Of a stretch of DNA of 64,000 nucleotides, positions 41,418 to 50,550 are shown one piece after another (position 1 is the first letter of the stretch; every line of letters starts with the position of its first letter). Origin of the DNA: Zobellia uliginosa. GTDB lineage: Bacteria; Bacteroidota; Bacteroidia; Flavobacteriales; Flavobacteriaceae. The notes beneath the pieces were generated by a model that did not search any database, was not told the DNA's origin, and saw nothing but the letters and a program-made list of their open reading frames with translations. A program made the position numbers and the translations under genes. The stretch is taken from NCBI RefSeq assembly GCF_900156625.1, contig NZ_FTOB01000001.1, positions 558,001-622,000 of the forward strand, written 5' to 3'.

Positions 41418-42761
41418 ATGGATTCAAAAATTAAGGACTTCATGGATGAAGTCAAAAAGCGAAACGGACATGAGCCCGAGTTCATTCAAGCGGTGCAAGA
41501 GGTTGCTGAGACGGTAATCCCATACATTGCGGAAAATGAAATATACAAGGGCAAAAATATCTTGACCCGAATGGTAGAGCCCGAAAGGCTGATATCGTTT
41601 CGGGTAGCATGGGTAGACGATGAAGGTGTGATCCATGTAAACAGGGGATATCGCATTCAGATGAACTCTGCTATTGGTCCATATAAGGGAGGCTTGCGTT
41701 TTCACCCTTCCGTAAATGCCAGTATCTTAAAATTCCTAGCTTTTGAACAGGTGTTCAAGAACAGTCTTACGACCTTGCCTATGGGCGGTGGTAAAGGAGG
41801 CTCCGATTTTGACCCGAAGGGCAAGTCGGACGATGAGGTTATGCGCTTTTGCCATGCGTTTATGACGGAACTTTGCCGTCATATCGGCCCGAATACCGAT
41901 GTGCCCGCGGGAGATATCGGTGTCGGTGCCCGGGAAATCGGATTCTTGTTCGGGATGTACAAGAAAATTAGAAACGAGTTTACAGGGGTATTGACAGGAA
42001 AGGGACTCTCATGGGGAGGCTCTAGGATCCGCCCGGAAGCTACAGGGTATGGAACGGTATATTTTGCCCAAAGTATGCTCAACACCAAAAATGAAAGTTT
42101 TGAAGGTAAAACCGTTGTTATTTCGGGATCTGGAAACGTAGCACAATACGCAGCTGAAAAAGTGTTGCAACTTGGTGGTAAGGTGGTTACACTTTCTGAT
42201 TCTGCCGGGTATATCTATGATCCAGAAGGTATCGATGCCGAAAAATTGGGCTATGTAATGGACCTTAAGAACAACAAACGCGGTAGGATTTCGGAATATG
42301 TGAACAAATACAGTGGGGCCCAGTATTACAAGGGCAAGACGCCTTGGAACGTAAAATGTGATATAGCCCTTCCCTGTGCTACGCAGAACGAGCTAACAAA
42401 AAACGATGCGGATGTTTTGTTGAAAAACGGTTGTATCTGCGTGGTCGAAGGAGCCAATATGCCTTGTGATGCGGATGCGGTGCATAAGTTTCACGAAGCC
42501 AAAATTTTATTCGCACCAGGTAAGGCTTCTAATGCCGGGGGTGTGGCAACCTCAGGTCTGGAGATGTCGCAAAACTCATTGCGCATTAGTTGGACAAGGG
42601 AAGAGGTCGATGAACGACTTCGTGATATCATGAAGGAAATTCACGATTCTTGCATCAAATACGGTAAAGAAGACGATGGCTACTGTAACTATGTAAAAGG
42701 GGCGAATATCGCTGGTTTTGTAAAGGTTGCCGATGCCATGTTGGCCCAAGGGGTGATTTGA
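41418..42761 (+). CDS. gdhA: NADP-type glutamate dehydrogenase
   Basis: This 447-residue enzyme has the length and sequence of hexameric small-subunit glutamate dehydrogenases that aminate 2-oxoglutarate: RVAWVDDEGVIHVNRGYRIQMNSAIGPYKGGLRFHPSVN, the catalytic-lysine signature LPMGGGKGGSDFDPKGKSD, GPNTDVPAGDIGVGAREIGFLFG, and a nucleotide-binding region GKTVVISGSGNVAQYAAEKVLQLGGKVVTLSDS. The NADP preference is inferred from overall similarity to the 450-residue GdhA class. A strong terminator follows at 42790. No nitrogen regulatory gene is adjacent. Confidence 0.95.
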   Translation: MDSKIKDFMDEVKKRNGHEPEFIQAVQEVAETVIPYIAENEIYKGKNILTRMVEPERLISFRVAWVDDEGVIHVNRGYRIQMNSAIGPYKGGLRFHPSVNASILKFLAFEQVFKNSLTTLPMGGGKGGSDFDPKGKSDDEVMRFCHAFMTELCRHIGPNTDVPAGDIGVGAREIGFLFGMYKKIRNEFTGVLTGKGLSWGGSRIRPEATGYGTVYFAQSMLNTKNESFEGKTVVISGSGNVAQYAAEKVLQLGGKVVTLSDSAGYIYDPEGIDAEKLGYVMDLKNNKRGRISEYVNKYSGAQYYKGKTPWNVKCDIALPCATQNELTKNDADVLLKNGCICVVEGANMPCDADAVHKFHEAKILFAPGKASNAGGVATSGLEMSQNSLRISWTREEVDERLRDIMKEIHDSCIKYGKEDDGYCNYVKGANIAGFVKVADAMLAQGVI

Positions 42762-42789
42762 TTAGTGACTTAATAATAGCAAATAGACG

Positions 42790-42823
42790 AGACCCGTATC
42801 TTTTAAAAGTTACGGGTCTTTTT
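42790..42823 (+). terminator. Intrinsic terminator after gdhA
   Basis: Stem AGACCCGTA / TACGGGTCT (42790-42798 and 42811-42819) with TTTTT tail, 28 bases beyond the gdhA stop. Confidence 0.9.
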
Positions 42824-42835
42824 ACGGTTGACCGT
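42824..42835. promoter_or_regulatory. ACGGTTGACCGT palindrome upstream of recO
   Basis: A perfect palindrome with 5-bp arms and a 2-base spacer, matching the ACGGTnnACCGT core of the 16-bp palindrome at 13832. It is 26 bases upstream of a TATATTTG -7 box (42862-42869). Confidence 0.35.
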
Positions 42836-42861
42836 GTTTTTCACTACGTAGATTTTAAAGC

Positions 42862-42869
42862 TATATTTG
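42862..42869 (+). promoter_or_regulatory. -7 box (TATATTTG) of the recO/TonB-receptor unit
   Basis: Exact TAnnTTTG match 20 bases before the recO start, just after the gdhA terminator. No TTG occurs at the expected -33 spacing. Confidence 0.5.
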
Positions 42870-42889
42870 TGCTAAACCCTATCACATAA

Positions 42890-43609
42890 ATGCAGCTAAC
42901 CACTAAAGCTATAGTACTTTCTTCGCTTAAATACGGCGACACGAGTTTGATCGTAAAGGCTTTTACGGTTTCCGATGGGGTAAAACCCTATTTGCTGCGA
43001 GGGGTTTTGGCATCTAAAAAGGGAAAATTAAAATCGGCCTATTTTCAACCCCTGACCCAGTTGGAAATTGTTGCCAACCATAGAAATAAGGGAGCCCTCG
43101 AAAGTATACGGGAGGCCAAAATACATTATCCGTACCAGACGCTGCACTCCGATATCTCAAAAAATGCCATGACCATGTTTCTTTCTGAAATGTTGGCCAA
43201 TAGCATTCATGAGGAAGAGCCCAACCCTTCGCTTTTTGAGTTTATAGAGGTAAGCTTGCAATGGCTCGATACACAGGTTGATTTTGCTAATTTCCATATC
43301 TATTTTTTGATTCGGCTTACCAAATATTTGGGCTTTTACCCAGATACGGAACAGATGGGCGCAAGTTGTTTTGATTTGCTCGAAGGGGAGTTTATCGATA
43401 CACCGTCGTTGAACCCTATTCTTAGTGGGGAAAATCTTACCTACTTTAAAACCTTCTTGGGCATAAATTTTGATGGGATACATCATATCAAAATGAATAA
43501 AGGCAACCGTCAAGAACTTTTACGATCACTTGTACTGTTTTACGAGTTGCATTTACAGGGGTTTAGAAAACCAAAATCCCTGGCCATCTTAAATGAAGTA
43601 TTCAACTAG
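42890..43609 (+). CDS. recO: DNA repair protein RecO
   Basis: This 239-residue protein has the RecO OB-fold at the N-terminus (TKAIVLSSLKYGDTSLIVKAFTVSDGVKPYLLRGVLASKKGKLKSAYFQPLTQLEIVA), followed by the helical domain (SEMLANSIHEEEPNPSLFEFIEVSLQWLD, LIRLTKYLGFYP). RecO loads RecA on single-stranded DNA coated with SSB, with RecR, during RecF-pathway repair. The Cys-rich zinc site of some RecO proteins is not visible here, as is common in Bacteroidota. The downstream TonB-receptor gene starts 1 bp after the stop, so the two are transcribed together. Confidence 0.93.
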   Translation: MQLTTKAIVLSSLKYGDTSLIVKAFTVSDGVKPYLLRGVLASKKGKLKSAYFQPLTQLEIVANHRNKGALESIREAKIHYPYQTLHSDISKNAMTMFLSEMLANSIHEEEPNPSLFEFIEVSLQWLDTQVDFANFHIYFLIRLTKYLGFYPDTEQMGASCFDLLEGEFIDTPSLNPILSGENLTYFKTFLGINFDGIHHIKMNKGNRQELLRSLVLFYELHLQGFRKPKSLAILNEVFN

Positions 43610-43610
43610 T

Positions 43611-46022
43611 ATGAACAAAGTTCTGTTTTTGCTTATTTTTTTGTGTGCTCAACTTGTCTTTTCCCAAGAGGTGTCGGTCATCGATTTTGATACCCGTCAA
43701 CCTATTTCGAATGTGGCCATATATAATTACGATCGAACGAAAACGGCATTGACCGACTTTGACGGTAAGGTAGACCTGAAGGTGTTCGGGGCTGACGAGC
43801 GTATTACCTTTCGGCACTTGAGTTATCAACTCGGAAGAACTACAAAAGCACAGATACAGAGGCACGGAGGCCGATTTTTTTTGAGCATGAAGGCCGAAGA
43901 GCTTGATGAGGTGGTAATGTCGGTGTCGAAGTGGGAACAGCAGAAAAAAGATATTCCTAACAAGATTGCGGTCATTAACGCCCGTGATATCGCCTTTACC
44001 AACCCACAGACTTCGGCAGACCTGTTGCAAAGCAGCGGAAAAGTATTCGTTCAAAAAAGTCAATTGGGCGGAGGGAGTCCTATGATAAGGGGTTTCGCCA
44101 CTAACCGCTTGTTGTTATCGGTAGATGGGGTACGTATGAACAATGCCATTTTTAGGGGAGGGAATCTACAGAATGTAATCTCCATTGACCCATACACCAT
44201 ACAGAACACCGAAGTTATCTTTGGTCCGGGCTCTGTAATTTATGGTAGTGATGCCATTGGTGGGGTAATGAATTTTTATACCAAAAAGGCCGAATTCTCA
44301 ACCTCCGACAGTCTTTCGTTCTCAGGTGGGGCCAAGTATCGTTTTGCTTCGGCCAATTCTGAGAATACCTTTCATTTCAATTTTAATTTGGGAAAAAGGA
44401 AGTGGGCGTTTTTGACCAGTGCTTCCTATAATGATTTTGGTGATTTAAAAATGGGAGGCCACGGTCCGGAATCCTATCTTAGAAAAAACTTTGTCGGCAG
44501 TTTGAACGGTACTGATGTCTTGCTTCCTAACGAAAATCCTAAAAAACAAAACCCAACAGGCTATAGTCAGCTTAACCTAATGCAAAAAATAGCCTATACA
44601 CCTAATAATACTTGGGAGCACAAGCTCGGACTACACTATTCGGAAACCTCCGATTACGCTAGGTACGATCGTTTGATACGTCCGAATAAGGCAGATGACG
44701 GACTTCGGTCGGCGGAATGGTTCTATGGGCCACAAAAATGGTTTATGGGCAATTTGCAGATGAGCAAAAGGGGAAAAGGCATTTTTTATGACGGATTAAA
44801 AATAACCACTGCCTACCAACATTTTGAGGAGAGTAGAAATGATCGTGATTTTGGCGATGTGTTACGTTACACTACCGAAGAAAAAGTAAATGCCCTTTCC
44901 GCGAATGTTGATTTTGAAAACAAGAAAATCGGAGACCTCCGCTTGTACTATGGCGGAGAATATATCTTCAATAAGATCGGGTCAACGGGAGAGCAGGTAA
45001 ATGTTGAAACCAAGGAGCTGGCCGATGGTGCTTCACGCTATCCCGATGGTGCCACTTGGCAAACTGCGGCCGGTTATGTGAACGGGGAGTATAGGGCAAA
45101 GCCGAATTTCACCCTTTTATCGGGCCTTAGGTACAGTCACGTCTGGATCAATGCCGTTTTTGATAAAACGTTCTATCCCTTCCCTTTCGATGATGCAATG
45201 CTTGATAATGGGGCATTGACGGGAAGCATAGGTTTTAGTTGGTTTCCAAAGGCCGATTTGCAGATTACCTTGAACGGCTCTACTGGTTTTAGGGCGCCGA
45301 ACCTTGACGATGTAGGCAAGATATTTGACTCGGAACCTGGAGCGGTAGTAGTGCCAAATCCCGATTTGGAACCAGAGTATGCCTATAACGTGGAATTGGG
45401 GGTTCAAAAAAACTTTAATGACTGGGTGGTGCTTAAAAGTGCCGTTTTTTATACTTACTTGGTAGATGCATTGGTACGAAGGGATTATAAGTTCAATGGG
45501 GAAGATGCCATTATGTACAATGGGGAACTCAGTAGTGTGCAGGCCATACAGAATGCCGCTAAGGCCTATGTGTATGGGTTTGAGTTTGGGGCTGAGGTGT
45601 TTTTGGGGGATAAGTTCTCGGCCGTGGCCAACCTTACGCTTACGGAAGGTATCGAAGAGGAAGATGACGGTACGGAGTCTCCGGGAAGGCATGTGGCACC
45701 GACTTTCGGTGATTTGCACTTTGTTTACAAAGGCCAGAAGCTAACGGCCGATGTGTTCCTGAATTATAATGGTGAAATTTCCTTTGGTGATTTGGCGACT
45801 TCCGAAAAAAGTAAAACATATATCTATGCGGTCAACGAAGAGGGCAATCCTTTCTCCCCTTCTTGGTACACCCTCAATTTGCGCTCACAGTATGCCATTA
45901 CCAATACATTGAAAGCTTCCCTTGGAGTTGAGAATATTACGGATCAACGTTATCGTTCATATTCTTCGGGTATTGTAGCGCCAGGTGTTAATTTGGTACT
46001 GGGAGTGGACTATCGGTTTTAG
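43611..46022 (+). CDS. TonB-dependent outer-membrane receptor (haem-receptor-like)
   Basis: The start at 43611 gives 803 residues with the signal MNKVLFLLIFLCAQLVFS; the frame starting 18 bases earlier overlaps recO. A carboxypeptidase-like domain (SVIDFDTRQPISNVAIYNYDRT, TDFDGKVDLKVF) is followed by a plug with the TonB-box-like DEVVMSVSKW, SADLLQSSGKVFVQKSQLGGGSPMIRGFATNRLLLSVDGVRMNNAIFRGGNLQN, and a 22-strand barrel ending in GVNLVLGVDYRF. The GGGSPMIRGF and VDGVRMNNAI sequence resembles haem/haemoglobin receptors such as HmuR, so haem or another iron carrier is a reasonable guess for the substrate. No SusD-like partner is present. Confidence 0.92.
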   Translation: MNKVLFLLIFLCAQLVFSQEVSVIDFDTRQPISNVAIYNYDRTKTALTDFDGKVDLKVFGADERITFRHLSYQLGRTTKAQIQRHGGRFFLSMKAEELDEVVMSVSKWEQQKKDIPNKIAVINARDIAFTNPQTSADLLQSSGKVFVQKSQLGGGSPMIRGFATNRLLLSVDGVRMNNAIFRGGNLQNVISIDPYTIQNTEVIFGPGSVIYGSDAIGGVMNFYTKKAEFSTSDSLSFSGGAKYRFASANSENTFHFNFNLGKRKWAFLTSASYNDFGDLKMGGHGPESYLRKNFVGSLNGTDVLLPNENPKKQNPTGYSQLNLMQKIAYTPNNTWEHKLGLHYSETSDYARYDRLIRPNKADDGLRSAEWFYGPQKWFMGNLQMSKRGKGIFYDGLKITTAYQHFEESRNDRDFGDVLRYTTEEKVNALSANVDFENKKIGDLRLYYGGEYIFNKIGSTGEQVNVETKELADGASRYPDGATWQTAAGYVNGEYRAKPNFTLLSGLRYSHVWINAVFDKTFYPFPFDDAMLDNGALTGSIGFSWFPKADLQITLNGSTGFRAPNLDDVGKIFDSEPGAVVVPNPDLEPEYAYNVELGVQKNFNDWVVLKSAVFYTYLVDALVRRDYKFNGEDAIMYNGELSSVQAIQNAAKAYVYGFEFGAEVFLGDKFSAVANLTLTEGIEEEDDGTESPGRHVAPTFGDLHFVYKGQKLTADVFLNYNGEISFGDLATSEKSKTYIYAVNEEGNPFSPSWYTLNLRSQYAITNTLKASLGVENITDQRYRSYSSGIVAPGVNLVLGVDYRF

Positions 46023-46041
46023 TGCTGTCCTGTTAAAATAT

Positions 46042-46073
46042 AAAGCCCCCCGACCAATGGCCGGGGGGCTTTC
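46042..46073. terminator. Strong bidirectional terminator
   Basis: 12-base arms AAAGCCCCCCGG-type (46042 onwards) and CCGGGGGGCTTT close around ACCAATGG. It separates the TonB-receptor gene from the convergent lipoprotein gene. Confidence 0.88.
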
Positions 46074-46094
46074 GTTGTATATGTATAAGGTATA

Positions 46095-46502
46095 TTAGTT
46101 GACGGCAGCCTTGGCTTTGTCGGCAGCACTGTTGGCGGCGTCTTTGGCCTTGTCGGCAGCATCGTTGGCGGCATCTTTAACATCACCGGCAGCTTCATTG
46201 GCTTTTTCCTTGATGTCTTCACCGGCTTCTTCAGCTTTTGATTTTAGGTCGTTGGCGGCATCTTCTGCATCAGCTTTGATTTCTTCACCGGCTTCTTCGG
46301 CCTGCTCCATAGCTTCTGCACCAGCTTCTTTGGCGTCTTCCATGGCTTCGGCGCCCATTTCCTTGGCATCTTCACCAGCTTGTTCCATTGCGGCACCAGC
46401 TTCGTCGGTAGCGCTTTTTGCTTTGTCTGCGGCGTCTCTACAAGAAACGAAAGAGATGCTTAGGGCAAGCATCAAAACAGAACTTAAAATTACTTTTTTC
46501 AT
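46095..46502 (-). CDS. LEA-like alanine-rich lipoprotein
   Basis: This 135-residue lipoprotein (LSSVLMLALSISFVSC, Cys21) has a mature part made entirely of amphipathic repeats of Ala, Lys, Asp and Glu (for example AKEMGAEAMEDAKEAGAEAM and AGDVKDAANDAADKAKDAAN), with an approximately 11-residue period like LEA group 3 or apolipoprotein helices. There are no aromatic residues after the signal except the Phe at the signal end and almost no Gly-Pro breaks, so a long helix is expected. Such proteins can coat lipid or protect against desiccation, freezing or salt, but no role is proven. The DNA is repeated in phase with the protein. It is convergent with the TonB-receptor gene and divergent from ileS. 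Confidence 0.88.
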   Translation of the reverse strand: MKKVILSSVLMLALSISFVSCRDAADKAKSATDEAGAAMEQAGEDAKEMGAEAMEDAKEAGAEAMEQAEEAGEEIKADAEDAANDLKSKAEEAGEDIKEKANEAAGDVKDAANDAADKAKDAANSAADKAKAAVN

Positions 46503-46652
46503 GATTTTGTGTTTAAAGTTTTTGTTTAATTGTTTTCTGAATATACGTATGAAACGACATTTTAGACGCTATATTTTAACATTTTCTTACAAGCTTGTTT
46601 AATAGGGCGTATTTCAATTCTTTCAAATCGACTTAATTCGGGTAAAAATTGC

Positions 46653-46660
46653 TAATTTTG
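46653..46660 (+). promoter_or_regulatory. -7 box (TAATTTTG) for ileS
   Basis: Exact TAnnTTTG match 33 bases before the ileS start. No TTG is found at the canonical -33 spacing. No T-box leader is visible upstream. Confidence 0.5.
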
Positions 46661-46693
46661 CAGCCTTAAATTAATGCAGTAGAGCCACTTATT

Positions 46694-49600
46694 ATGAAGT
46701 TTGCGGAATATAAAGGATTGGATTTGCCCAAAGTAGCTGAAGATATACTCGATTATTGGAAGCAAAACCAGATTTTCGAGAAAAGTATTTCCTCTAGGGA
46801 GGGTAAACCTAGTTATGTTTTTTATGAAGGTCCGCCGTCGGCAAACGGTATGCCAGGGATCCACCATGTCATGGCACGAACGATCAAGGATATCTTTCCC
46901 AGGTATAAGACCATGAAGGGTTTTCAAGTGAAACGTAAGGCCGGTTGGGATACACACGGATTGCCTATTGAACTGGGTGTGGAGAAAGAATTGGGGATAA
47001 CCAAGGAGGATATCGGTAAAAAAATATCCGTAGAAGAATATAATGCGGCCTGCAAGAAGGCGGTTATGCGCTATACCGATGTGTGGAACCGAATGACCGA
47101 ACAGGTTGGCTATTGGGTCGATATGAACGATCCGTACATTACCTATAAGCCCAAATATATGGAGTCGGTCTGGTGGTTGTTAAAGCAGATATACGACAAA
47201 GGCTTGATTTATAAGGGGTACACGATACAACCGTATTCACCTAAGGCCGGTACGGGCTTAAGTTCGCATGAGCTTAACCAACCGGGTACATATCAAGATG
47301 TGACCGATACTACGGTAGTGGCACAATTTAAGACGATAGAAGATTCACTGCCCGATTTTCTCCAGAACGAGGGTGATGTATATTTCTTGGCGTGGACGAC
47401 CACCCCATGGACACTGCCTTCGAACACCGCGTTGACCGTAGGGCCCAAAATAGATTATGTTTTGGTGGAAACTTATAACCAGTACACTTTTAAGCCCATG
47501 AACGTAGTTCTGGCCAAGAGTTTGGTAGGGAAGCAGTTTTCAGGGAAGTTCGAGCAAGTAGAAGCCAAATCCGATTTGTTGGCGTACCAAGCTGGCGATA
47601 AGAAAATACCTTTTTACGTAGTAAAGGAATTTGTTGGGAAAGATTTAGTGGGTATTCGATATGAGCAACTGCTTGAGTATGCCCTTCCCTATCAAAATCC
47701 TGAAAATGCATTTCGTGTAATTGCCGGTGATTTCGTAACTACGGAAGACGGTACCGGTATTGTACATACGGCCCCTACTTTTGGTGCCGATGATGCCTTG
47801 GTGGCCAAACAGGCCGTGCCTGAAGTTCCGCCTCTATTGGTGTTGGATGAAAATAATAATCCGGTTCCATTGGTAGATTTGCAAGGGAAGTTCCGTCCGG
47901 AAATGAAGGAGTTCGGGGGCAAATATGTCAAAAACGAATATTATACGGCCGGAGAAGAGCCCGAACGTTCGGTCGATGTGGAAATTGCCATAAAGCTCAA
48001 AGAAGAGAACAAAGCATTTAAGGTAGAGAAGTACGTACACAGTTATCCAAATTGCTGGCGTACCGATAAGCCTATTTTATATTACCCCTTAGATTCATGG
48101 TTCATCAAGATCAGCGATGTGAAAGATCGTATGTTCGCATTGAACCAAACCATTAATTGGAAGCCGAAGTCTACCGGGGAAGGCCGTTTTGGCAACTGGT
48201 TGGCGAATGCCAATGACTGGAACCTTTCTAGGTCTAGATATTGGGGTATACCACTTCCTATTTGGAGGACCGAAGACGGAAAAGAGGAAATGATCATTGG
48301 ATCCGTGGCCGAACTGAAGTCGGAAATGGCAAAGGCCGTGGCTGCCGGTGTAATGGAAAAGGATATTTTTGACGATTTCGTGGTTGGTGACCTATCTGAG
48401 GAAAACTATGAAAAAATAGACCTTCACAAGAATATCGTTGATCAGGTGATCTTGGTTTCGGCTTCGGGCAAACCGATGAAGCGCGAAAGTGACCTGATCG
48501 ATGTTTGGTTCGATAGTGGTTCCATGCCTTATGCCCAATGGCATTATCCATTTGAAAACAAAGACTTGATCGATGAGGGCAAGACCTATCCTGCCGACTT
48601 TATTGCTGAAGGGGTCGACCAGACCAGAGGGTGGTTCTATACCTTACACGCCATAGCTACAATGGTTTTCGATTCCGTAGCCTATAAAAATGTAGTGTCT
48701 AACGGACTTGTTTTGGACAAGGAAGGTAAAAAAATGTCAAAGCGTTTGGGCAATGCCGTGGATCCCTTCGATACCATGAACGAACATGGGGCGGATGCTA
48801 CACGTTGGTATATGATTTCGAATGCGAACCCTTGGGATAATTTAAAGTTCGATACCGAGGGTATCGTTGAGGTGAAGCGAAAATTCTTCGGAACCCTTTA
48901 CAATACCTATTCATTCTTTGGGCTATATGCCAATATCGATGCTTTTGATTATTCTGAGGCTGAAATTCCGCTGAACGAAAGGCCAGAAATCGACCGATGG
49001 ATCTTATCGGAACTACATTCGTTGATTAAGACCGTTGATGAAGCCTATGCCGATTACGAGCCTACCAAGGCTACGCGTGCCATTTCAGATTATGTTCAGG
49101 AGAATTTGAGCAACTGGTATGTGCGCTTGTGTAGAAGACGCTTTTGGAAAGGAAGTTATGAAAAGGATAAGATATCGGCGTATCAGACTTTATATACCTG
49201 TTTGGAAACCGTAGCCAAGCTTTCGGCACCCGTGGCACCGTTCTTTATGGATCGCTTGTACAAAGATTTAACGAATACGACCAAAAAGGAAGCATTTGAA
49301 AGTGTACATTTGGCCGAGTTTCCGAAGTATGATGAGGCAATCGTAGATAAGGACCTAGAAAGTAAGATGGAAAAAGCACAGACTATTTCGTCTTTGGTAC
49401 TTTCGATCCGCCAGAAGGAAAAGATAAAGGTCCGTCAACCCTTGCAAAAGGTAATGATACCTGTTCTTGATGAAAAGCAAAAGCATGAGATCGAGGCAGT
49501 GGCCGATTTGATCATGTCGGAAGTGAACGTAAAGGAAATAGAATTGCTTGATGATGCATCTGGTATTCTAGTGAAGCAGATTAAACCGAATTTCAAGGTT

Positions 49601-50092
49601 TTAGGCCCTAAATACGGTAAGGATATGAAGAACATTGCCCAGGCCGTTGCGCGATTGGGTCAAGATGATATCCAAAAAATTGAGCAGAAGGGCGAAATTT
49701 CGCTTGATATTGACGATAAAATTATTACATTACAACTGCAAGATGTAGAGATAGCCTCGCAAGATATCGAAGGTTGGTTGGTTGCAAGTTCAGGAACGCT
49801 TACCGTAGCGCTGGACGTAACGATCGATCAAGATTTGAGGGAAGAAGGTATAGCTCGAGAGCTTGTAAATAGAATTCAGAACCTGAGAAAAGATTCTGGG
49901 TTCGAGGTGACCGATAAGATTGATATCAAGATTCTTAAAGACGGTTTTGTTGAAAAAGCGGTATCGAATAACCTCGGTTATATCAAGACCGAAACATTGA
50001 CTGCCGAACTTGTTTTTGAAGAAAGCTTGGATAGGGGGACTGAGGTTGCCTTTGATGAAGTGAAAACTAAATTATTTATTGAAAAACATTAA
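46694..50092 (+). CDS. ileS: Isoleucyl-tRNA synthetase
   Basis: This 1132-residue class I enzyme charges tRNA-Ile. The HIGH-equivalent is in EGPPSANGMPGIHHVMAR (His57-His58). The editing domain is present, the anticodon-domain side begins around DWNLSRSRYWGIPLPIWR, and the KMSKR signature is at Lys680-Arg684 (LDKEGKKMSKRLGNAVDPF). The C-terminal part is long, as in the eukaryotic-like IleRS type found in Bacteroidota (about 1130 residues), rather than the roughly 940-residue bacterial type. It is the first gene of ileS-dksA-like, a common order with lspA downstream. The next gene starts 4 bp after the stop. Confidence 0.97.
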   Translation: MKFAEYKGLDLPKVAEDILDYWKQNQIFEKSISSREGKPSYVFYEGPPSANGMPGIHHVMARTIKDIFPRYKTMKGFQVKRKAGWDTHGLPIELGVEKELGITKEDIGKKISVEEYNAACKKAVMRYTDVWNRMTEQVGYWVDMNDPYITYKPKYMESVWWLLKQIYDKGLIYKGYTIQPYSPKAGTGLSSHELNQPGTYQDVTDTTVVAQFKTIEDSLPDFLQNEGDVYFLAWTTTPWTLPSNTALTVGPKIDYVLVETYNQYTFKPMNVVLAKSLVGKQFSGKFEQVEAKSDLLAYQAGDKKIPFYVVKEFVGKDLVGIRYEQLLEYALPYQNPENAFRVIAGDFVTTEDGTGIVHTAPTFGADDALVAKQAVPEVPPLLVLDENNNPVPLVDLQGKFRPEMKEFGGKYVKNEYYTAGEEPERSVDVEIAIKLKEENKAFKVEKYVHSYPNCWRTDKPILYYPLDSWFIKISDVKDRMFALNQTINWKPKSTGEGRFGNWLANANDWNLSRSRYWGIPLPIWRTEDGKEEMIIGSVAELKSEMAKAVAAGVMEKDIFDDFVVGDLSEENYEKIDLHKNIVDQVILVSASGKPMKRESDLIDVWFDSGSMPYAQWHYPFENKDLIDEGKTYPADFIAEGVDQTRGWFYTLHAIATMVFDSVAYKNVVSNGLVLDKEGKKMSKRLGNAVDPFDTMNEHGADATRWYMISNANPWDNLKFDTEGIVEVKRKFFGTLYNTYSFFGLYANIDAFDYSEAEIPLNERPEIDRWILSELHSLIKTVDEAYADYEPTKATRAISDYVQENLSNWYVRLCRRRFWKGSYEKDKISAYQTLYTCLETVAKLSAPVAPFFMDRLYKDLTNTTKKEAFESVHLAEFPKYDEAIVDKDLESKMEKAQTISSLVLSIRQKEKIKVRQPLQKVMIPVLDEKQKHEIEAVADLIMSEVNVKEIELLDDASGILVKQIKPNFKVLGPKYGKDMKNIAQAVARLGQDDIQKIEQKGEISLDIDDKIITLQLQDVEIASQDIEGWLVASSGTLTVALDVTIDQDLREEGIARELVNRIQNLRKDSGFEVTDKIDIKILKDGFVEKAVSNNLGYIKTETLTAELVFEESLDRGTEVAFDEVKTKLFIEKH

Positions 50093-50096
50093 AATA

Positions 50097-50480
50097 ATGG
50101 CAGAAGATTTAAAAGTTAGATATTCGGACAAAGATCTGGCCGAATTCAGGGAGTTGATCGAAGATAAGATCGAGAAGGCTAAGAGCCACTTAGAGTTATT
50201 GAAAAGCTCATATATGAACGACGGCAATAATGGTACGGACGATACTTCACCTACCTTTAAGGCTTTTGAAGAAGGGTCTGAAACCATGAGCAAAGAGGCG
50301 AACACCCAATTGGCCATCCGTCAAGAAAAATTTATTAGAGACCTTAAGAATGCACTTTTGCGTATCGAGAACAAAACATACGGCATTTGTCGTGTTACCG
50401 GTAAGCTTATCGCCAAGGAACGTTTGAAATTGGTTCCCCATGCTACTTTGAGCATAGAGGCGAAGAACATGCAAAAGTAA
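50097..50480 (+). CDS. TraR/DksA-family protein with degenerate zinc finger
   Basis: From the ATG at 50097 the protein has 127 residues (MAEDLKVRYSDKDLAEFREL); the longer frame starting 18 bases earlier overlaps ileS. It has the DksA coiled-coil region (EDKIEKAKSHLELLKSSY, SKEANTQLAIRQEKFIRDLKNALLRIENKTYGIC) and the zinc-finger-like end CRVTGKLIAKERLKLVPHATLSIEAK. Only Cys98 remains of the four zinc cysteines, so zinc is not bound in the usual way. DksA-type proteins bind RNA polymerase through its secondary channel and modulate transcription with ppGpp. The gene is tightly linked to ileS and followed by a terminator. Confidence 0.9.
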   Translation: MAEDLKVRYSDKDLAEFRELIEDKIEKAKSHLELLKSSYMNDGNNGTDDTSPTFKAFEEGSETMSKEANTQLAIRQEKFIRDLKNALLRIENKTYGICRVTGKLIAKERLKLVPHATLSIEAKNMQK

Positions 50481-50503
50481 TTTTCTGCTCTGTAAAAATT
50501 ATC

Positions 50504-50538
50504 AAACCCACGAGAAGTGTATTCTTGTGGGTTTTTTT
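50504..50538 (+). terminator. Intrinsic terminator after the DksA-like gene
   Basis: Stem AAACCCACGAGAA / TTCTTGTGGGTTT around GTGTA, ending in T7. It overlaps the upstream extension of the next frame, which supports the ATG at 50551. Confidence 0.92.
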
Positions 50539-50550
50539 ATACCTGTACAT

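Noticed and set aside
45117-45719. 200-residue frame antisense to the TonB-receptor gene
   Set aside because: Composition follows the codon bias of the opposite strand; no domain or signal.
46099-46602. 167-residue Ala/Ser-rich frame antisense to the LEA-like lipoprotein
   Set aside because: Its low-complexity sequence is the reverse reading of the repetitive lipoprotein gene.
46503-46693. T-box or other leader RNA before ileS
   Set aside because: No specifier-loop, T-box sequence or terminator-antiterminator pair is visible; T-boxes are also not expected in this group.
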